64,000 nt of DNA from Glycine soja (taxonomy: Eukaryota; Streptophyta; Magnoliopsida; Fabales; Fabaceae), in contig NC_041020.1 of the NCBI RefSeq assembly GCF_004193775.1, forward strand, positions 5,041,657 through 5,105,656, read 5' to 3'. The notes under the pieces are model-generated. The model saw only the letters and a program-made list of their open reading frames with translations. It was not told the DNA's origin and did not search any database. The stretch's first letter is position 1. Each line of letters starts with the position of its first letter. Shown in pieces: positions 1 through 13,686 of the stretch. Made by a program: the position numbers and the translations under genes.

Positions 1-3000
1 TGTAGCATAATTGGGACATTAATGGGCCTGGATATGAAAGTTGAGATGACAATAGGGAGTTGCTTTTGGTCACATGCACTCTACTCATTGTTTTTGGCTC
101 CTATCAAGGGGTTGACATCTTTTTTATTCCAAATGTCCTTCTCACGATATCATGATTTTGTTGAATAAAAGGCATAATATAATTATGTTTTTATTGCACT
201 CGCATTTTCGCACCCCATTAATATAATGGAATCAAGATTTTGCTGTACAATACATACGGAATTATAATTTTGTTGTATATTCTTTTGATATCCTAGACAT
301 AAGAATGGAATTAGGATTTTATTGTTGCTTTTTGCCACCCCTTAATACAATGGAATCGTTGTTCTACTATGTGTTCCAAAACCAAAAATAAAATAACTTG
401 TATATAATTAATATTAATTGTACAATAGAAACAAGTTTTTGCTGTATACAATTTTACAGTATATAACATTTATGTGATCTATGATGAATTCACACTCCTA
501 ACACAATGGAAATATGTTTCCAACAAAGAATTTATTTTTAATTTTTTTTTATAAAAAAAGTTGGGGCTATACTTAAGAAAAATAGAGGTGAAAATATCAA
601 CTTCCGCAAATCTTAAAACATTGTCAAACAAAGAAAATACATTAAAAAAGAAAATTGTTAATTCTTAATAATTTGTGTTGTAAAAACATTAGATTATAAG
701 TTAGTTTTAGCAAATATATAGTTGCAATGATCAGTCATGATTTTTGTTAGTTATCAAATTTCTCTTAGTTTTTAATTTATAGTTAAGCCAATTATATAAT
801 AACATTGTTCTTAAAAATCTTTGTGCTTGTAACATGCATTGCTGTTAAAAAAGTTTAATATTTATTGATAAATTAAAGATACGATTTTAAAAATAGTTAT
901 TATAAAAGTCAATTATTTTATCATTCATAATAATTGAATCATAGTATTTTTTTTTAAAATTGGCCTCGTATATATTTTTTACATTTTCAATACATATATT
1001 ATTTACATCAAAAAAAAAATACAGTATATTTCATTTAAATTTCAAAGTTCCACATATGAGGTAAGATTGGAATGTCACTAGTGAAGAAGCAAGTTTTGAA
1101 CAGAAACAATTCAATTTTGCTTTCTACCAAACTGCAATGTGGGGGACTGGGGACTAAAGTCCATTACAGATTTTACTACCTGCCAAGAAACCAAACGATG
1201 CATAGGACCAGACACAGATCTTACGAGTTGCACAGTTTGTAGTTCTCTTAGGGAATCTTTTCCTCCTCTTTTTCACTTTTGTCCAAAAAGTCCATAAAAA
1301 ATACATTATACCGTACTATATTAAACAAGAAAAGGAAAAAAAAAAAGATTATTGTTCTTGGATAAATTCTGTCCTCATCCTCCATTCTAGAATTTCTAGA
1401 GCCAATAAATGTTATTGTTATTGGATGATTATGAGCGTCTTACATGGAGCCTCCTAAGGTAAAAGCATACGACTAAGATGTTATTTTCTTTTGAAAAAAT
1501 GATTACCATCCACTAGTACAAAACCACGTATATATGAAAATTGCAAAAGTCAACATCACCATCTTAGATCTTCCTCTATTATGCAGACCAACGTCCTCAA
1601 AGCACACTGTTTTCCATTTACTTTTTTCAGTTATAACTTTTTAATAAGGACGTGAGTAACTTCAATTAGCCATTAATTAGGTGTGATTGTGAATTGTGGT
1701 GTTCATCTCCACTTTGTCATAGAGACAGAAGTTATGGCACCATTATTTGGCATTTAATTCGAGGAGTATGGTACCATGCCACTATCATTGTTTCGTTGAT
1801 TTACCAAGGCAGGAACAACATGAATATTGCTTGATCTCTATCATCCTTATCTAAGTGGTTCTTTGAAAATTTATAATCAGTTTTGTATTTAATTTTATTT
1901 ATCTTTTTCTTTTTTGCTTTCTAGACCCTTTAAGATTTTAACAAATACATACCTTTTTTCTTTTATGATGTGACTTAAAATAACTAAGGATAAAACAACT
2001 TCTTAATCTTTATAAATATGGTTAATTTTAATTTTAATTTTCTTAAAAATATACTTTTATCTATAATTTTTTTAAAATAATTCTTATTACTATTTATTAA
2101 TAACGTGGCATGTATTTAAACTTATTATATCATATATCACTTCAAAATAGTTATTGATGTTACATGATTAAATATATGCCACTTTACTTTCAAAAGATAA
2201 TAGATTTATCATTATGAATTATGACCATCACAATTAAAAAATGAGAATAAATTATATGAGAATTATGTAACTATCAAGCATGTGGATCTCTTGAGTAGGG
2301 TTGTTTCATTTTAACCAGAGATCTCGAATTCAAACTTTGTATATATAAATGTATTAAATACTTGAATGAAAGAATTTTATCGTTTATATTAATCTTATCA
2401 AACTCAAATAGGATTGTTTCAAATACGTAGAAGAAATTTTTAGTCTAGACAAAAAAATACAATAATAATGTAAAACGGACTTTATGCTATCATTTAATTG
2501 TCAAAGATTATGTATGCATAGTAAATTTGTTGATTTTTATATTAAAACTAATATCAATTTATATTTTTTTATTAGTTAACAGCTTTAAAAAATTATATTG
2601 ACAATATATAGTTATTAAACTAAACAAATTAGAACTAATATGAAATTTAATCATATTTATATATTGGAATAAAATTTAATATGGGAAGCTATACATGCAA
2701 TTATTAAAATGTGTAACCTTTATATATATATATAAAAGCCTAAAAAAGTGATCTATTTTAGAATTAAAATTTTAAGGCTGACTTCCTCTGATATCCATTA
2801 TAATTGAAAAAAATGATTTACACTTATTTAAGGAAATTATTTAATATTATTAAATTGTGTCAATTCAAATAAAAAAAAATTGTTGTCTAAATTACTCTTC
2901 ATTAGAATTTAATATTAAACATAAAAAAGAATCTTTGAAAATAAAACTCGAGTATTTTAAAAATAATCTCATTAAGAAAGATAAAATTAGTTAAAATTTA

Positions 3001-3278
3001 TTTATATTTGAAACCAAAATACAAGAATTTTTTTCTTTATATTCGAGACCAATGAGAGTAATTTGTAAAGAATTAATAAAATGATATTTTTAGTTTAATG
3101 AGAGGCTAAACTATAAATATCACAAATTAAGTTTATAAATAAGCCTCATATCAAATGTCATTAAGAAGTCACTCTCTCCCATCTCAGATGATATTTGACA
3201 ATGGATTCAACATTTTCATTTTCTAATTAATCTATATACTCTTGATTATTTAATATAAAAATCCTTTGATATACTTAT
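1..3278. other. AT-rich intergenic DNA, no gene seen
   Basis: I see no open frame with recognisable protein similarity on either strand. The sequence is dominated by A/T runs. At about 212-236 and 336-358 there is a loose repeat of a CACCCC-TTAATA-AATGGAATC unit. The part around 1,080-1,260 is less AT-rich but has no splice-compatible coding pattern that I can defend. Confidence 0.6.
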
Positions 3279-4345
3279 TGTTGGACAAGTGGCCTTAATA
3301 ACTTAAGAAGGGGTGAATTAAGTTTTAAAATTTCTCACTAATAAACTTTTAACCCCCTTCTAAATGATAGGCTCATAATGCAGAAGAAGAAGCAGTCATC
3401 AATTTAATAATGTTCTTTAAACATGCAAGACAAAATTGATTGCAATAACATAAATGAGATAAGGGAAGAGAGAAATGCAAACTCGATTTATACTGGTTCA
3501 GCCACTTCTCGTGCCTACATCCCGTCCTCAAGCAACCTACTCGAGATTTTTCACTATTTCTATAAATCCTTTACAGACTTTGAACACACCTTGGAATCCC
3601 TCACCCTTGTATTCAAAGATTCTTCATAAGACAATCTGTCTCTTGATTACAATTCTCACACTGCAAGAGACAATCAGTCTCTTGATTACAATAGACTTTT
3701 CTCATGAACAAAAAGATTTCTCTTCTCCAGATTTGATGATACAAATTGAAGTTCCTAGAGGAATTTCTTTTTAGAGCTGATAATACAATTTGAAGTTCCT
3801 AGATGAAATTTCAATAGATTTGCAAGTGTTTGCCAAGAGTTGTTGAGAGAGCATTTGGTAATGAAGTTCTCTTAGAATATCTCTCTCTTACTTTTCGAAG
3901 TCATACACATATATATAGGCTCTTCGTGCCTTTTCAAAAAACATTTTTTTGAAATTTTTCACTGGTAATCGATTACAAGTTATATTTTGAAGGATCATGA
4001 CTTTTCAAAGTATTTTTTGAAGTGCCATTGCTAGTAATCGATTACATAATTCAAAATTCAAATTCAAAACCTTTTTTAAAAGTTATTTTTTAAAATTGTC
4101 TTCTGGTAATTGATTACACTGCATGGTAACCGATTACCAGAGCCTTAATCTCTTGGAAACACTTGTTCTAAGACAAAAACTTAATCTTGAATTAATCTTG
4201 AAACAATGCTTGTTTATTGAAGTAACCTTATATCAATCTTCTTGAAGCAATGTTTAACCTTTGAATTTTTGTTGAAGTAACCTTGTAAGTAACCTTGTTT
4301 AATTCTACTTTAGCATCATCAAAACCTTATATTCATACATTCACA
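3279..4345 (-). mobile_element. Solo LTR of a Sirevirus-like copia retrotransposon
   Basis: This 1,067-bp unit begins TGTTGGACAAG and ends ATTCACA, the usual TG...CA termini. It is flanked on both sides by CTTAT (3,274-3,278 and 4,346-4,350), an exact 5-bp target-site duplication. It shares its terminal sequence and internal order with the partial LTR at 59,471: the TTAAGAAGGGG block, the 'tactggttc-gccac' block and a TATATATAGGC stretch. Read on the minus strand, the TATA-like stretch near 3,910-3,920 lies downstream of the TAATCGATTAC motifs (3,965-4,135), so U3 is at the high-coordinate end and transcription would run leftward. No internal domain remains, so it most likely formed by recombination between the two LTRs of a full element. 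Family naming is from memory; the solo-LTR structure is seen directly. Confidence 0.88.
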
Positions 4346-4350
4346 CTTAT

Positions 4351-5717
4351 CATTTTTTTTCGTGAATATTATCATATGTTTGATCTCTTCAATTCCTAAC
4401 CATATGTAAAAGAATAATTAATTAATAATGCTGTTGTTATAGTTTGGAAAAGGGGCTGCTATCACGGGAATGGGAAATGTTTCTCCTCTCTATTTGAAAT
4501 TTTAATACTCTTTGGGAACTTATTTTTCTGAAACTGAAAGACGTAATCACCCTCCAACTTGGCTTACATATTGCAAGATATGAATACCTAATTTGAAATA
4601 AATACAAAAAGAGTAACAAATGTTTGCTTAATTTATTAATTGTTCACATTTCGGCTCGTTCTCGTTTGATTAGGATTTGGAATGTGGAAACTATAAATTG
4701 TATGTGCGCATGCTTTTCACTTAACGTGTATGTCCCAAAAAGCAAGATGCCATTTTTCTCTTCCAGCAGAAGGATGCATATTCAATTAGCAAAACGAAGT
4801 TATTCAAATCAATAATAATCAATTTTTAAACCAACAGATAATATATTGATGGACAGTGCATTAGGAAGCTAAACCCATCTTAATTCAACTGATAGAAGTG
4901 ATTATCATAATTAGGACCTTATACCTGCCATTTCTTTTCTCAGCTATAGTGGTCTATGATTGTGAAATCTTCTTCCATGAAATACTGAAATTTTGCTTTC
5001 CATTTGATTTGTTTCGTGTTTTTTCTTTATGCTTCTATATTATAACTCCTATGATGTAATCATGAAAACTCAGCCAAATGTATAGGTTCAATGGCAATTA
5101 TCTATGGTCGGTATGGTTTGGCAACACTATATAGAGTTGACACCACTAAGCACGTACTATCACTTTTTCATATTTTAAATAATAACAAGTATTCTACCCT
5201 TGGATAATTCATCGGTGCATTAACAGCAAATTTAAAAAACTCAGAAGCTTAATTTTGCTGATTTTATCGATCCAATTATATTTTAAATATTCTAAAAAAA
5301 CCCTTATATTAAAAATCTTTCTATGGTTATAATATTTTTTCAATTTAAGGAAACTTTTTATAATGAGCTTTTCAATTTAAGGAATTTTTTTTATAATAAG
5401 CTTCTGAAAATCATTCCTAAAAGTTTATGTAATATATATTTATTTCTTTATTTTATTCGGATTAAAAATTAAGTATTCATATAATTAAAAGTTAATGTTT
5501 CGTCTTTTGTATCATGTTACAATATATCATATTCTAGTATCTTGTTCAAATCACTATCTTTATTTTTGTTTTTCATATAATTTTAACAAACACAATAAAT
5601 ATTCTCTCACATACATTTTTTTTTTATCACGCCATCCTTATAATGTTTACAGAAATGATCTAAGGCTTGTTTGGATTTAAATTAGAATTCTTTTTTAGAA
5701 TTTTTCTGCTAGAAATA

Positions 5718-5768
<51 letters not shown>

Positions 5769-7332
5769 AGAAAAGCTTTTCTGGTTTTGTATCTAAATAG
5801 ACTCTGGTCTAACCCAACCAAAATGTTATTCGCTTAGTGTAAGATAATTCCACCTATGCATAAAATATGTGTCACCAAGTTCAATTTTAAATATGGCAAA
5901 ACAATATTTTAAAAGCTATTTGAAAATTTGGAAATTAGTTCAAAGTTTACAAGCTAGAAATTAGGAGTTGAAAAATTAAAAACTTGTACGATAGTGATTG
6001 AATTGAAAGTGTTAAGTTTGGTGATGTTAACTAACAAATTGACTAATAAATATATAAAAAAATACTTAAGTATTATATATAACTTTTTCTGTATTACGCT
6101 TTCTTTTTCCACAAAAAATAATAATATAATTAAATAATCTTGGGATGTTTAAAAGAAAATTTTAAAATATTTGAATACATTTAATATTATTTTAAAATAA
6201 AAGGAATAGATATTTGTCTTTATAATTCTAAATTGGTAAAGGGTAAAAGGGATTACAAGTAAATTAATGAGAATAAAAATAAAATAAAAATTAATAGCTT
6301 ATAGACTATATATTAATTGTAAAGTAGCTTATAAATTAAAAAATATTAAAATATATAAGTCCACGTACTTAACAAATATCGAATTAATTTAATTATAAAG
6401 TAGTCAAATTAACTTCTACACTGATAGCCAGAATAATTTGCCAAACATCTTCCCAATAGTGTAGACTTCTTTCAGATATCGCATGCAGTAAACAAATACA
6501 TGATGGAGGCAAAGCATCATAATTAAAGGGCTAGAAAGAACCATAATAGTCACTGTCTCAATATGGGTCGTCAAGACTTAATTCCTATTAATTACCATTA
6601 TATCAGTTAACTCGTTTTCACAAAAAAAGTCAACAATCAATTACAAGTTACAACCTAGCTACAAGTAAATAATTTTTAACATATATGCCCCCACTTTGAA
6701 ATAAAATAACATTAACTACGTCATTCTACTATGAAATGTGGCCAAACCACTAGGTTAAAACTTCAGGACGATTATTGTAAACAAAAAAAAAAAAAAATCA
6801 TATCTGTCCCAATCCCAAACACCTTACACAGAGAGGTTCCGTGTTAAAAGGCAAGGAGTTACCAGTTGAGTTGATATCACCCCTGATTAATCTCTCATGT
6901 TTTTATTAAAAGCGATTAATCTCTCTTCTTAGGTCTAGTAAATCATTTTTTTAAAGAAAAATAAAATGTCCAAGAGGAGTATTACATTCGAGGAATATTT
7001 ACTCCATATTTAAAAATCAGATCCGACTGATTGATTTAACAACATGATGCGATTATTTTTTCGGTTCGATGAAGGTTGGGCATGATGAAGGTTGGGCATT
7101 CATTGATATGATCGGTTAAATTAATTGAATTATGACTCAAAGGTCTTACTGATTCAATTCTCAATTATATGTATCCTAAAAGACGTCCCTTAGCTAGCTA
7201 CATTGCCTACTCTTAGGCTTATTTGTCCCTAATTGATCTTAAATTTATTAAGAAACATATCGTGATCAAATTTTACGTATATTTTTTCCCTCCAGGTTTA
7301 AAGATATTGCTTATATTCATAAAGGTATAACA
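4351..7332. other. Intergenic DNA with one compound microsatellite
   Basis: No gene is supported. Short frames around 4,437-4,815 and 5,495-5,680 have no recognisable similarity and no coding-like composition. At 7,063-7,098 a 17-bp unit (GATGAAGGTTGGGCAT plus one base) is tandemly doubled just upstream of the copia element. Confidence 0.6.
5718..5764. repeat. Compound (TG)n(TA)n microsatellite
   Basis: About 8 TG units run directly into about 16 TA units. The same compound arrangement, GT followed by AT, recurs inside the CACTA element at 28,579-28,628. Confidence 0.9.
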
Positions 7333-8769
7333 TGTTATTGGGAATAAATTTGTATGTCCATATCTAATCAATTTTAATTTTAATAATAAAGTATTATTTT
7401 ATTTTCATTGTCATAGTTTATTATTTGATTAAATGGCCCATTCGATAATGTCTTTGATTAAAATTAAAGACTTACTATTATAATAAAAGTTATGATAATC
7501 AAAAACAAGTTTGTTCTAATTTTAATCTAAATCGTTCTTGATCATAGGATTATTGTAAATAAGATATTAATGATCGGGGTAGATTAATATATATGTGATA
7601 GTATTTATTGGATAAATATTAATAGATTTCATTTATAAATTTGGATATATAGATGAGTCACATGTTGATGTGATCATTGAACTCACTCAATTGAAATTTT
7701 CTAATGGTTAAAATGTACCATAAATTGTCAATAAAAAATTATCAAGAAGAGGTATAATAACTTTCTTTGACCTGAGATTGTCATAGTAGTTAACCGGTTA
7801 TTTATTGTATTTTGATTGCCGACACCTAATTCTTTAGAGCACTTGTTGAATAGATATTGGATATGATTAAATACTTGTATAATTAATGATTAATCAAGAA
7901 GGAATCCATCAACTCTTGATAATGAGTTTGAGCTCTATGAATAAAATTATATCCTGGCCAGGAAAATTAAATGAAAGAAGAAAGGAAAGATGGAAGAAAT
8001 TATTACACTACTCTTCTAATGGTTCTTGAAAGTAAAATGCTACTTCATGCTATCCGGACGTTAAGGAGTATTGCTAGACGCCTACCTTGATTAGTATATT
8101 AATTTGATTAATATATTACCGGCTTAGTATTGAACCTACGAGGTCACACACAAACGAGTGTTCTAATCTCTGTTAAAGAAATTATTTTAATATTTGATGA
8201 TTAATTAAATTAGAGAATTTAATGTGATTAATTGATTTAAAAAAGGTGGAATATTATTATATTTTTGCTAGCACTGAAAATATAAGTAATATGAAAGATT
8301 TGGTGAAAGAAAAAGAAATAAATATGTATGATTGTGTATTTGGAATTTGGGTTGAAAAGGCGGCTAGATACAAGTTTGACTTGGTCAATTATTATTTCAA
8401 TTTTAATTGCTAAATGGTTAGCAATAAAAGATAACAAGAAATAATATAGTTTAAGAAAGGATACTATCAGTAATAATTTTGATTTGATCAGAAATTTGGT
8501 ATCCTTAGTGTGCTATAAATAGAGCCTTAGGCTGCATGTTGAAATAGATCCCAATATCACTTCTCTATTCTTATTTTTCCACTTGTAAAGTTGTTGACGA
8601 ATATAGGTTAGATACACGTAGAGTCTTCACACTATTGAAGAATTTTTATGTTTCAAGAGCTCATCAACAGGTACACTTTTTAATATGTCATCTGTTTATA
8701 ATATAATTTAAATAAAAAATAAATTCTTTTATTCCGCAATGTGTGTTTTTGAACACCTTTTATCTTTCA
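7333..8769 (+). repeat. 5' LTR of copia element 1
   Basis: About 1.44 kb, colinear with the 3' LTR at 13,687-15,220. It starts TGTTATTGGGAATAAA, where the 3' copy has TGTTGGGAATAAA, so the first bases carry a small change. It ends CTTTCA immediately before the primer-binding site. Relative to the 3' LTR it lacks about 75 bp at roughly 7,993, between 'gaagaaa' and 'aagatgg'. The many substitutions between the two LTRs indicate an old insertion. I could not define a convincing target-site duplication. Confidence 0.85.
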
Positions 8770-8770
8770 A

Positions 8771-8788
8771 TTGGTATCATAGCCATGA
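8771..8788 (+). promoter_or_regulatory. Primer-binding site of copia element 1
   Basis: TTGGTATCATAGCCATGA follows the 5' LTR by one base. It matches the initiator tRNA-Met type site of plant copia elements (TGGTATCAGAGCC) with one difference, T for G at the ninth position. Confidence 0.8.
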
Positions 8789-9657
8789 GTCTTTTGTAAT
8801 TAAATTATATTTAACAAAATTTGAAAAAGTTTCAATTTTTATTTACTTACACGTAATGCTGCCTGTTATGATTGCATGATTACATTGTCAAATCAAATTA
8901 ATTTTTTTTTGTGCAATTTGTAATCTTGTTACGTGGATGTTGTTTTGAATCGGTGGAATGTTTGCAATTGATTGTTAATACGGTGCTTAATTTGTGGAGG
9001 TGTTCCATATCATATACGTTGGTATTTTTATATAAAGGAGAATAAATTTTTTTATTTTATTTGGATTCCTTTTAAAAGATTAAACCTTTCCTTCAATTTT
9101 GAGCAATTTGTGTATTAATTCTTTTATTTTCAAATTACTAGATATTAATTTAATGGAAAGACGTTGCATTAGGATATGTGATATCAAAGAGGTATGTGCT
9201 TCAAGCATTGTATCTCGTTCAATTGTTTGAGAGAGAAAAAAATTATATGCTATGTGCATAATTATATAATTGTTATATATCTAAATGATAAATATGTTTG
9301 TCATCTGATTTATCTTACCTATTAAATTGTTTAATCATAAGGAACGACCTATTAAAATTAATTTATTGGTATCAATAGGATTGCTCTGACAACCAGGAAC
9401 TTATGTGATATGAAATTTCTTATTTTGATTTGAAAAATCTTAGAATGTGTATGAGAAACAACTTGATAACCAAGTGGCTCGCTCACAATTTTTTAAAAGG
9501 CTTTATGTGATCCACTTAAAAGAAATTAGTATTTCTTACATTACTATATTATTATTGTAATTAGTGGAAATATCATTAATATTTTTATATTTTTTTAAAA
9601 GGTTTGAAAAATTATGCTCTGGCATAACTATATTTTGTTGTGTGCTTAATCAACAAT

Positions 9658-11076
9658 ATGTCTTCTCTATCGCTTCGTGGTATTCTTGAAATTGGAAAAC
9701 TAGTCGAAGCCAATTATGATGACTGGTACCGCAACTTAAGAATTGTTCTCATGCATAAGAAGCTTATTGACACTATTGATAAGCCTCCCATGAAAGCACC
9801 TGATCTGAGTGATGCTGAAGCAACCAAGGTTTTTTAAAAGTACCTAGATGAGTGCCTTACTGCTAAGTGCATTATCTTGGCATCAATGAGTTCAGAACTC
9901 CAGAGGCAACATCAAGACATGGACCCATATGAGATCGTCGAACATCTTAAGAAGATGTACGATGGTCAAAGCAAGATGGCTAGATTTCAGTTATCTAAGG
10001 CCCTGTTTAGATCCTCACTTGCTGCAAGTGAAAAGGTTGGACCCTATGTTCTTAAGATGATTGATCTCATAGAACAACTTGAGAAGTTGGGATGCACTCT
10101 TAGGAAAGAGCTTTCTCAAGATTTGATTCTGCAATCACTTTCTGATTCATTTTTACAATTTATTGTAAATTTCAACATGAATAAGATGAGTTCTGACTTG
10201 CATGAGATGCTTAATCTGCTAAGTGATTATGAGAATCAAATTGCTTATGAGAAGAAGAAAGGAACTGTCATGGTAGTTGGCAAGAGCTCCAAGAAGAAAG
10301 GCAAAGTACCAAAAAGGAAGCATCTTGGACCTAAGTGTGGTATGACCAAACCCAAAAAAAAAAGGAACAAGATTGACCAAACTGATGCTGAATGTTTCTT
10401 CTGTAAGGAGAAAGGTCACTGGAAGAGAAATTGCAAGAAGTATCTTGATTCTTTGAAAAACAAGAAACAAGGTAAGACATTAATGAAAAATGTTTTCATG
10501 ATTTCTTTAACTGTCACTGATTCTTCAATGCGGGTATTAGATACAGGCAGTAGTTTTAATATTTGCAATACGTTGCAGGGACTACAGATAATTAGATGGT
10601 TGAAGAAAGGAGAAATAAATCTACAAGTAGGGAATGGAGCAAATGTTTCCGCCTTAGCTTTAGGATCAATTTCTTTAATAATGCCTACTGGCAAAGTACT
10701 AGTATTAGAAGATTGTTATTATGTTCCGAAATTTGTTTCAAACATTATTTCAATTTCCATGTTGGACAAGCGAGGTTTTCGCATTATCTTTAATAATAAC
10801 ATTTGCTCAATTTATCATGATGATGATTTGTATGTGAATGGTTATCTCCAACGCGGCATTTATGTCTCACTCGATGTGAATCATAACTCGATTATGCATG
10901 TTTCTTCTAGTTTCAAAAGAAAAAGAGATAATGAAGTAAATAAAACATATCTTTGGCATTGTAGACTAGGTCACATTGGCGAGAAAAGAATTAACAAGTT
11001 GCACAAGGAAGGTTACCTTGATAATTATGATTATGAATCATATGAAATTGTGAATCTTGTCTCAAAGGAAAAATGA
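9658..11076 (+). pseudogene. Copia element 1 gag, protease and integrase head, broken
   Basis: The frame opens at the ATG at 9,658 (MSSLSLRGILE), reads about 59 codons, meets a TAA at 9,835-9,837, then continues in the same frame to 11,076. Gag contains a CCHC zinc knuckle, CFFCKEKGHWKRNC (near 10,393-10,434). The aspartic protease core is VLDTGSSFNIC (about 10,534-10,566). The GAG-pre-integrase block YLWHCRLGHIGEKRINKLH follows at about 10,950. Near 11,050 the reading frame slips by one: the conserved CESCLKGKMTKSSF integrase zinc-finger text continues in another frame while this frame ends at TGA 11,074-11,076. In a functional element this would be part of one polyprotein. The stop and frameshift show that it is dead. 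Confidence 0.88.
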
Positions 11077-13078
11077 CTAAATCTTCATTTATTGGAAGCG
11101 GAGAAAGAGCTTATGAGTTATTGGGACTAATTGATACAAATGTTTGTGGGCCTATAAGATTCAAGCCAAATGAGGATATTCTTATTTTATCATCTTCATT
11201 GACGATATGCCTAGATATGGATTTTTGTATCTTATGAAACATAAATCTGAATCATTTGAAATGTTTAAAAGATTTCATAGTGAAGTTGAAAAGCAAACTA
11301 GTAAGAGTATCAAAATGCTTAGATCTGATAGAGGAGAAAAATATCTTAGTGATAACTTTATTGACTATCTAAAGGAGAATGAGATTCTCTCTCAGTGGAC
11401 ACCTCTGGGAACACCACAACACAATGGTGTATCTGAAAGAAGAAATCGAACCTTACTAGATATGGTTAGATCCATGATGGGGTTCACCTATCTTCCATTA
11501 AACTTATGGGGATATGCCTTAGAAGCAGCAACCTACTTGCTAAATAAAGCTCCTACAAAAGCAGTCTCTACAACTCCATATGAGATATGTAAAGGAAGGA
11601 AACCAAGTCTTAAACACATCAAGGTCTGGGGTTTCCCTGCTTATGTTAAAAGATTGCAAACAGATAAACTTGAGGCAAGGTCTGATAAGTGTAGATTCAT
11701 TGGTTATCCTAAAGAAACAATGGGATATTATTTCTACCAACCTTATAACCATAAAGAGTTTATGGCAAGAGGAACAACCTTTTTGGAAAGAGAGTTTCTT
11801 GTAGAAGGAAACCATGGTAAAGAAATTGAACTTGATGAGACTCAAGTTACCAATGATAACATAACTCAAGAACATGAGATGGAAACTGAGAGACCCTTCT
11901 TTGATGTTTTGAAATTAGGACAAAACTCTTCAACTCAAACGATTATGGCTCAAGAACCAACTATTGTTCAAGAACAAGTCATTGTTCAAGATGAAGTTAA
12001 TGAACCAATCTTAGAACAATTGTAGCAACCTTTGAACCCAACACAAGAACCTTTTAGAAGATCTACTCGAATGCATCATGCACCTGATAAATTAAACTTA
12101 ATGGTGCAAGATGACATGTCAAATGAGGTTTATCATAATGATGATGACCCTAAGAGCTATGAAGAGGACATGAGAAGCTCGAATTGCAGCAAATGGCAAA
12201 AAGCCATGGAATCTGAAATATAATCAATGAAGATCAACAAAGTATGGACTTTGGTTGAAGCTTCAAAGGATATAAAACCAATTGGTTGTGAATGGGTTTA
12301 CAAGAAAAAGATTGGAGCAGATGGAAAGGTTGAGACCTATAAAGCTCGCCTTGTTGCTAAAGGATATTGTCAACAGGAAGGAATAGATTATGACCAAACA
12401 TTTTCTCCTGTGGCAATGCTCAAATCAATTCAGATTCTACTTGCCATAGCAGCATACTATGATTATGAGATAAGACAAATGGATGTGAAAACAGCTTTCC
12501 TTAATGGTGAGTTGAAAGAGGAAGTGTACATGACACAACCTAAAGGATTCACATCATTGTCTGGTTGTAATGAAGTTTGCAAGTTACAACGATCTATATA
12601 TGGATTGAAAAAGGCTTCTAGAAGTTGGAACATTCATTTTAATAAGATGATTGAAAAGTTCGAGTTTGTTAAATGTGAGGAAGAACCATGTGTTTACAAA
12701 ATGGTCAGTGGGAGTGCAATTATTTTCTTAGTGTCATATGTAGATGAGATATTACTAATTAGAAATGACATACCAAAATTGCAAGGCACAAAGATTTGGC
12801 TATCAGAACAATTCTCCATGAAGGATTTGGGAGAAGCAGTCTATATTCTAGGTATAAAAATTTATAGAGATAGATCTAAAAGGTTGCTTGAACTTTCCCA
12901 ATCTGTGTACATTGATACTATCTTAAAGAGATATAACATGGATAATTCCAAACGAGGCTATTTGCCTGTAGGTGTTGGAATTACACTTAGTAAGGAGAAT
13001 TGTCCAAAAACTCTTGAAGAAAGAGAACTCATGAGTAGAGTACCATATGCTAGTGCAGTGCTATCATGTACACCATGA
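11077..13078 (+). pseudogene. Copia element 1 integrase core and reverse transcriptase, broken
   Basis: The integrase core has LRSDRGEKYLS (second catalytic Asp region) and TPQHNGVSERRNRTLLD with the catalytic Glu (from about 11,310). In-frame stops follow at 12,023-12,025 (TAG) and 12,221-12,223 (TAA). Reverse transcriptase spans about 12,227-13,078 with the markers YKARLVAKGY, QMDVKTAFLNGEL and LQRSIYGLKKASRSW. The polymerase box that is normally YVDD reads YVDE (SYVDEILLIRND, about 12,736), so the second catalytic aspartate is changed to glutamate. The frame ends at TGA 13,076-13,078, and RNase H continues in a different frame. Confidence 0.88.
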
Positions 13079-13673
13079 CTTGTACACGTCCTGATGTCGC
13101 TTATCCACTAGGTGTAACTAGTTGATATCAAGCAAACCCTGGTGAGGAACATTGGAAAGTTGTTAAGACCATACTTAAGTACTTAAGAAGAACTAAAGAC
13201 CAATTCCTCATTTATGGAGACTCTAAATTGAAACTAAAGGGTTATACTGATGCAAGCTTTGCATCAGACAAAGATGATAGCAAATCCATTTCAAGATATG
13301 TTTTCACTTTAAATGGTGGTGCAGTAAGTTGGAAAAGTTCCAAGCAAGCTATGGTAGCAGATTCAACTATTGGATGAAAAAGTTCATATTTGAACTTGGT
13401 GTGGTTCCTTCAATAGAAGAGTCGGTCCCATTATTGTGCGACAATAATGGGGCTATTGCTCAAGCAAAGGAACCAAGATCACACCAGAAGTCCAAACATA
13501 TTTTGCGAAGGTATCACTTGATTAGAGAGATAATAGAACATGGTGACGTTAAGATTGAAAAGGTAGATGGAAAGGAGAATGCAACAAATCCCTTCACCAA
13601 GGTGCTTGGCATAAAAGAGTTTGACAAGCACAAATGGGAATTAGGAATGAAGTTCATGAATGATTGGCTCTAG
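13074..13673 (+). pseudogene. Copia element 1 RNase H, broken
   Basis: Conserved RNase H text starts at TCTRPDVAYPLG (about 13,079), with a TGA inside at about 13,122. It continues through LKGYTDASFASDKDD (about 13,234) and VSWKSSKQAMVADST. At about 13,365-13,370 roughly 45 bp of the family consensus (the 'EAEY' block holding an acidic active-site residue) is missing and the frame shifts. The end, LCDNNGAIAQAKEPRSHQKS, reads in the 13,329-13,673 frame and stops at TAG 13,671-13,673. The purine-rich GGCAAGTGGGA right after the stop (13,674-13,684) is the probable polypurine tract. Confidence 0.85.
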
Positions 13674-13686
13674 GCAAGTGGGATAT

